The translations under genes and the position numbers were made by a program. The notes under the pieces were generated by a model. It ran no database searches. It was not told the DNA's origin and was given only the letters and a program-made list of their open reading frames with translations. Positions 44,057-45,588 of a stretch of DNA of 45,588 nt are shown here, one piece after another; position 1 is the first letter of the stretch; each line of letters begins with the position of its first letter. The stretch covers positions 158 through 45,745 of the forward strand of contig NZ_LUUB01000064.1 of assembly GCF_001641635.1 (NCBI RefSeq), given 5' to 3'. The stretch is from Bradyrhizobium centrolobii (lineage in GTDB: Bacteria > Pseudomonadota > Alphaproteobacteria > Rhizobiales > Xanthobacteraceae).

Positions 44057-45571
44057 AGCCTGTGAAGCTATTGGATCTGCGGAGATTGGCCGGCAGGGAA
44101 ATGGCGAGTTGAGTTGATCCGAGGGCTGTGACGAGGCGGACTGTGGGTGCCACTATGGTTTGGCGAGATGGTGGCCCTGCAGGATGTTGTTGGTGAGCGC
44201 GTACCAGAGGACGACGGCGCGGACCTTTTCGATACCGCGGACGGTCAATTGCCGCAGGTCCCAGTTGCGCCAGCGGGCATGTATGCATTCGCAGATCGTA
44301 CGGGCTCGGTACTGAGCTTTGCCGTCTTCGCTGGCCATGCGAGCACGCCAGGCCAACACGCCCGGACCGTCGCCATGCCGGGGCAAATAAGGATCGACAC
44401 CGCTCCTGGACTGCGTTGGTGGACAGTAGATGTCGATGCCTTCGCTATGCGCCCACTCGATATCCTCGGCGCTGCAGAAACCGCCATCGACGAGGTGGCG
44501 GCGGGGAAAGCGGCCCAGCAGTGATCGCGTTCGTTCCAGCATCGGCCGCATCAGGCCGCGATCCGATCCATTGTTGTCGACGTCGACCGTGACCACGATC
44601 AGCTCGCCCGCCGCGCTGGCCACCTGCACGTTGTAGGCTGGACGAAAGCCGGCATCCGCCATCTTCATCACCCGCGCCTGCGGGTCGGTGGTGGAGGCCC
44701 GCGCCTCCTTCGGCTTTTTGCCATTGCCGCCCTTCTCGTCGAGCTGCTTTCGCTTGCGCTTGATCTCGGCCAGCGCCGCTTGCGCCGCCTGCACCCGCTC
44801 GCTGCGTTCGCGCGCCGCGCGCTCCCTCGCGGCCCGAATGCGCCGATTGCTGGCTTCCGGATCCGCATCGACCTCGCGCTTGAGCTCCTCCACCACAGCC
44901 TGGGCCTGCGCCATCTGCCGATCCAGCGTCGCCTCCCGCCGGAACGATCCGGTCCCCGCATTGGCCCGTATCCGCACCCCGTCCTGGGTCAACTTCTCCA
45001 GATCGACCAGCCCCGCCTTGCTCAGCGCCGCCAGATGCTCGCTCAGCAGGCGGTCGAGCAGGTCGGCACAGCCGACCCGGAAGTCCGACAGCGTGTGATA
45101 GTTCATCGACACTCCGCCACATAGCCAGCGATAGACGTCATGGCTCTCGCAGAGGCGGTCCAGCGCACGCGCGCTGCCCACGCCATCGCTCGTGGCGTAA
45201 AGCCAAAGCGCCAGCAGCAGTCGTGGCGATGGCGGCGGATGACCGGGCGTATTCTCCCGCGCCTTGACCCGATCCTCAAGCTCGCTCAGGTCCAGCCCCT
45301 CAACATAGGCCCAGATCACGCGCGCCGGATGCTCTTGCCCGATCAGGCTCTCGATATCCACGGCACGCAGTTCGATCTGGTCACGCATCGGCTCGCGCAG
45401 CCGCGGCGCTCCAACCGGCTCTGCACCTGCTCGCGGCTTCGCCTGTTCCGGCAGCTCTCCAAATAGCTCTTCGTCAGCCATCATCCCCTCCGCCGAATCA
45501 AGGCACACAGAGAATCACGACGGCCTTGATCTCCGCTACATCCGCCCAGCCGAAATGAAAGATTCACAGCC
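44057..45571 (-). mobile_element. IS1182-like insertion sequence
   Basis: The element surrounds an intact transposase gene on the minus strand. The left end reads GCCTGTGAAGCTATTGGATC from 44058; the right end, on the other strand, reads GGCTGTGAATCTTTCATTTC from 45571. These are imperfect terminal inverted repeats sharing CTGTGAA. CTCGTAG abuts both ends (44050-44056 and 45571-45577) and may be a target duplication, although the left side has it twice in tandem. The exact ends are uncertain by a few bases. Confidence 0.7.
44153..45481 (-). CDS. IS1182-like family DDE transposase
   Basis: This 442-residue transposase has an N-terminal DUF772-type domain (about 40-160, with GHPPPSPRLLLALWLYATSDG) and a DDE domain. 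Likely catalytic residues are Asp167 (QDGVRIRAN), Asp332 (VDGGF) and Glu399 (ICECIHARW). A charged coiled-coil insert lies at about 184-250. The start at 45481 has GGAGG 5 nt upstream; a second ATG is at 45484 and a GTG at 45508 would add nine residues. There is no frameshift or stop, so it may be active. Confidence 0.88.
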   Translation of the reverse strand: MADEELFGELPEQAKPRAGAEPVGAPRLREPMRDQIELRAVDIESLIGQEHPARVIWAYVEGLDLSELEDRVKARENTPGHPPPSPRLLLALWLYATSDGVGSARALDRLCESHDVYRWLCGGVSMNYHTLSDFRVGCADLLDRLLSEHLAALSKAGLVDLEKLTQDGVRIRANAGTGSFRREATLDRQMAQAQAVVEELKREVDADPEASNRRIRAARERAARERSERVQAAQAALAEIKRKRKQLDEKGGNGKKPKEARASTTDPQARVMKMADAGFRPAYNVQVASAAGELIVVTVDVDNNGSDRGLMRPMLERTRSLLGRFPRRHLVDGGFCSAEDIEWAHSEGIDIYCPPTQSRSGVDPYLPRHGDGPGVLAWRARMASEDGKAQYRARTICECIHARWRNWDLRQLTVRGIEKVRAVVLWYALTNNILQGHHLAKP

Positions 45572-45588
45572 TCGTAGGGTGGGTTAGC
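45571..45588. repeat. Start of another palindromic repeat at the window edge
   Basis: The last bases, CGTAGGGTGGGTTAGC, match from memory the beginning of a common Bradyrhizobium intergenic repeat that continues to GTAACCCACC. Only its first part lies in the window, so it cannot be confirmed. Confidence 0.3.

Overview
The window is a GC-rich alphaproteobacterial chromosome segment, most likely Bradyrhizobium or a close relative in the Nitrobacteraceae. This rests on codon use, alphaproteobacterial forms of RpoB, RpoC and the ribosomal proteins, the absence of rpsD from the alpha operon and of rpmJ after secY, and several dispersed palindromic repeats of a type I associate with Bradyrhizobium. 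The genus is an inference; no 16S gene is present.

Layout. Positions 1-4200 hold four housekeeping-type accessory genes: two short-chain dehydrogenases, a histidine phosphatase and a class C beta-lactamase-fold serine hydrolase. Positions 4245-18260 hold tRNA-Trp(CCA), secE-nusG, rplK-rplA, a 2-hydroxyacid dehydrogenase, rplJ-rplL and rpoB-rpoC, closed by a strong intrinsic terminator. Positions 18394-23135 interrupt the usual rpoC-rpsL junction. They hold a FAD amine-oxidase/methyltransferase fusion, a half-size ABC exporter with acidic tails at both ends, and the frameshifted remnant of a FAD oxidoreductase. Positions 23345-43089 form the str-S10-spc-alpha supercluster: rpsL, rpsG, fusA, tuf, the eleven S10 genes, the spc genes to secY, adk, rpsM, rpsK, rpoA and rplQ, closed by a second strong terminator. 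Positions 43214-45588 hold a third short-chain dehydrogenase with an inverted repeat over its ribosome-binding site, then an intact IS1182-like insertion sequence.

The core genes together supply RNA polymerase (RpoA, RpoB, RpoC), the elongation and antitermination factor NusG, two translation GTPases, 29 ribosomal proteins, the SecE and SecY translocon subunits and adenylate kinase. Candidate promoters lie before secE, rpsL and rpsM. Hairpins lie in many of the longer gaps (rplA/dehydrogenase, rplL/rpoB, rpoB/rpoC, tuf/rpsJ, rplO/secY, secY/adk, rpsK/rpoA), which suggests attenuation or RNA processing tunes the ratios.

I did not find a clearly new multi-gene system. The best leads are the lysine/alanine-rich histone-H1-like tail on adenylate kinase, the amine-oxidase/methyltransferase fusion next to an acidic-tailed ABC exporter, the dehydrogenase inside the rplKAJL region, and the Shine-Dalgarno-covering inverted repeat at 43214-43245.
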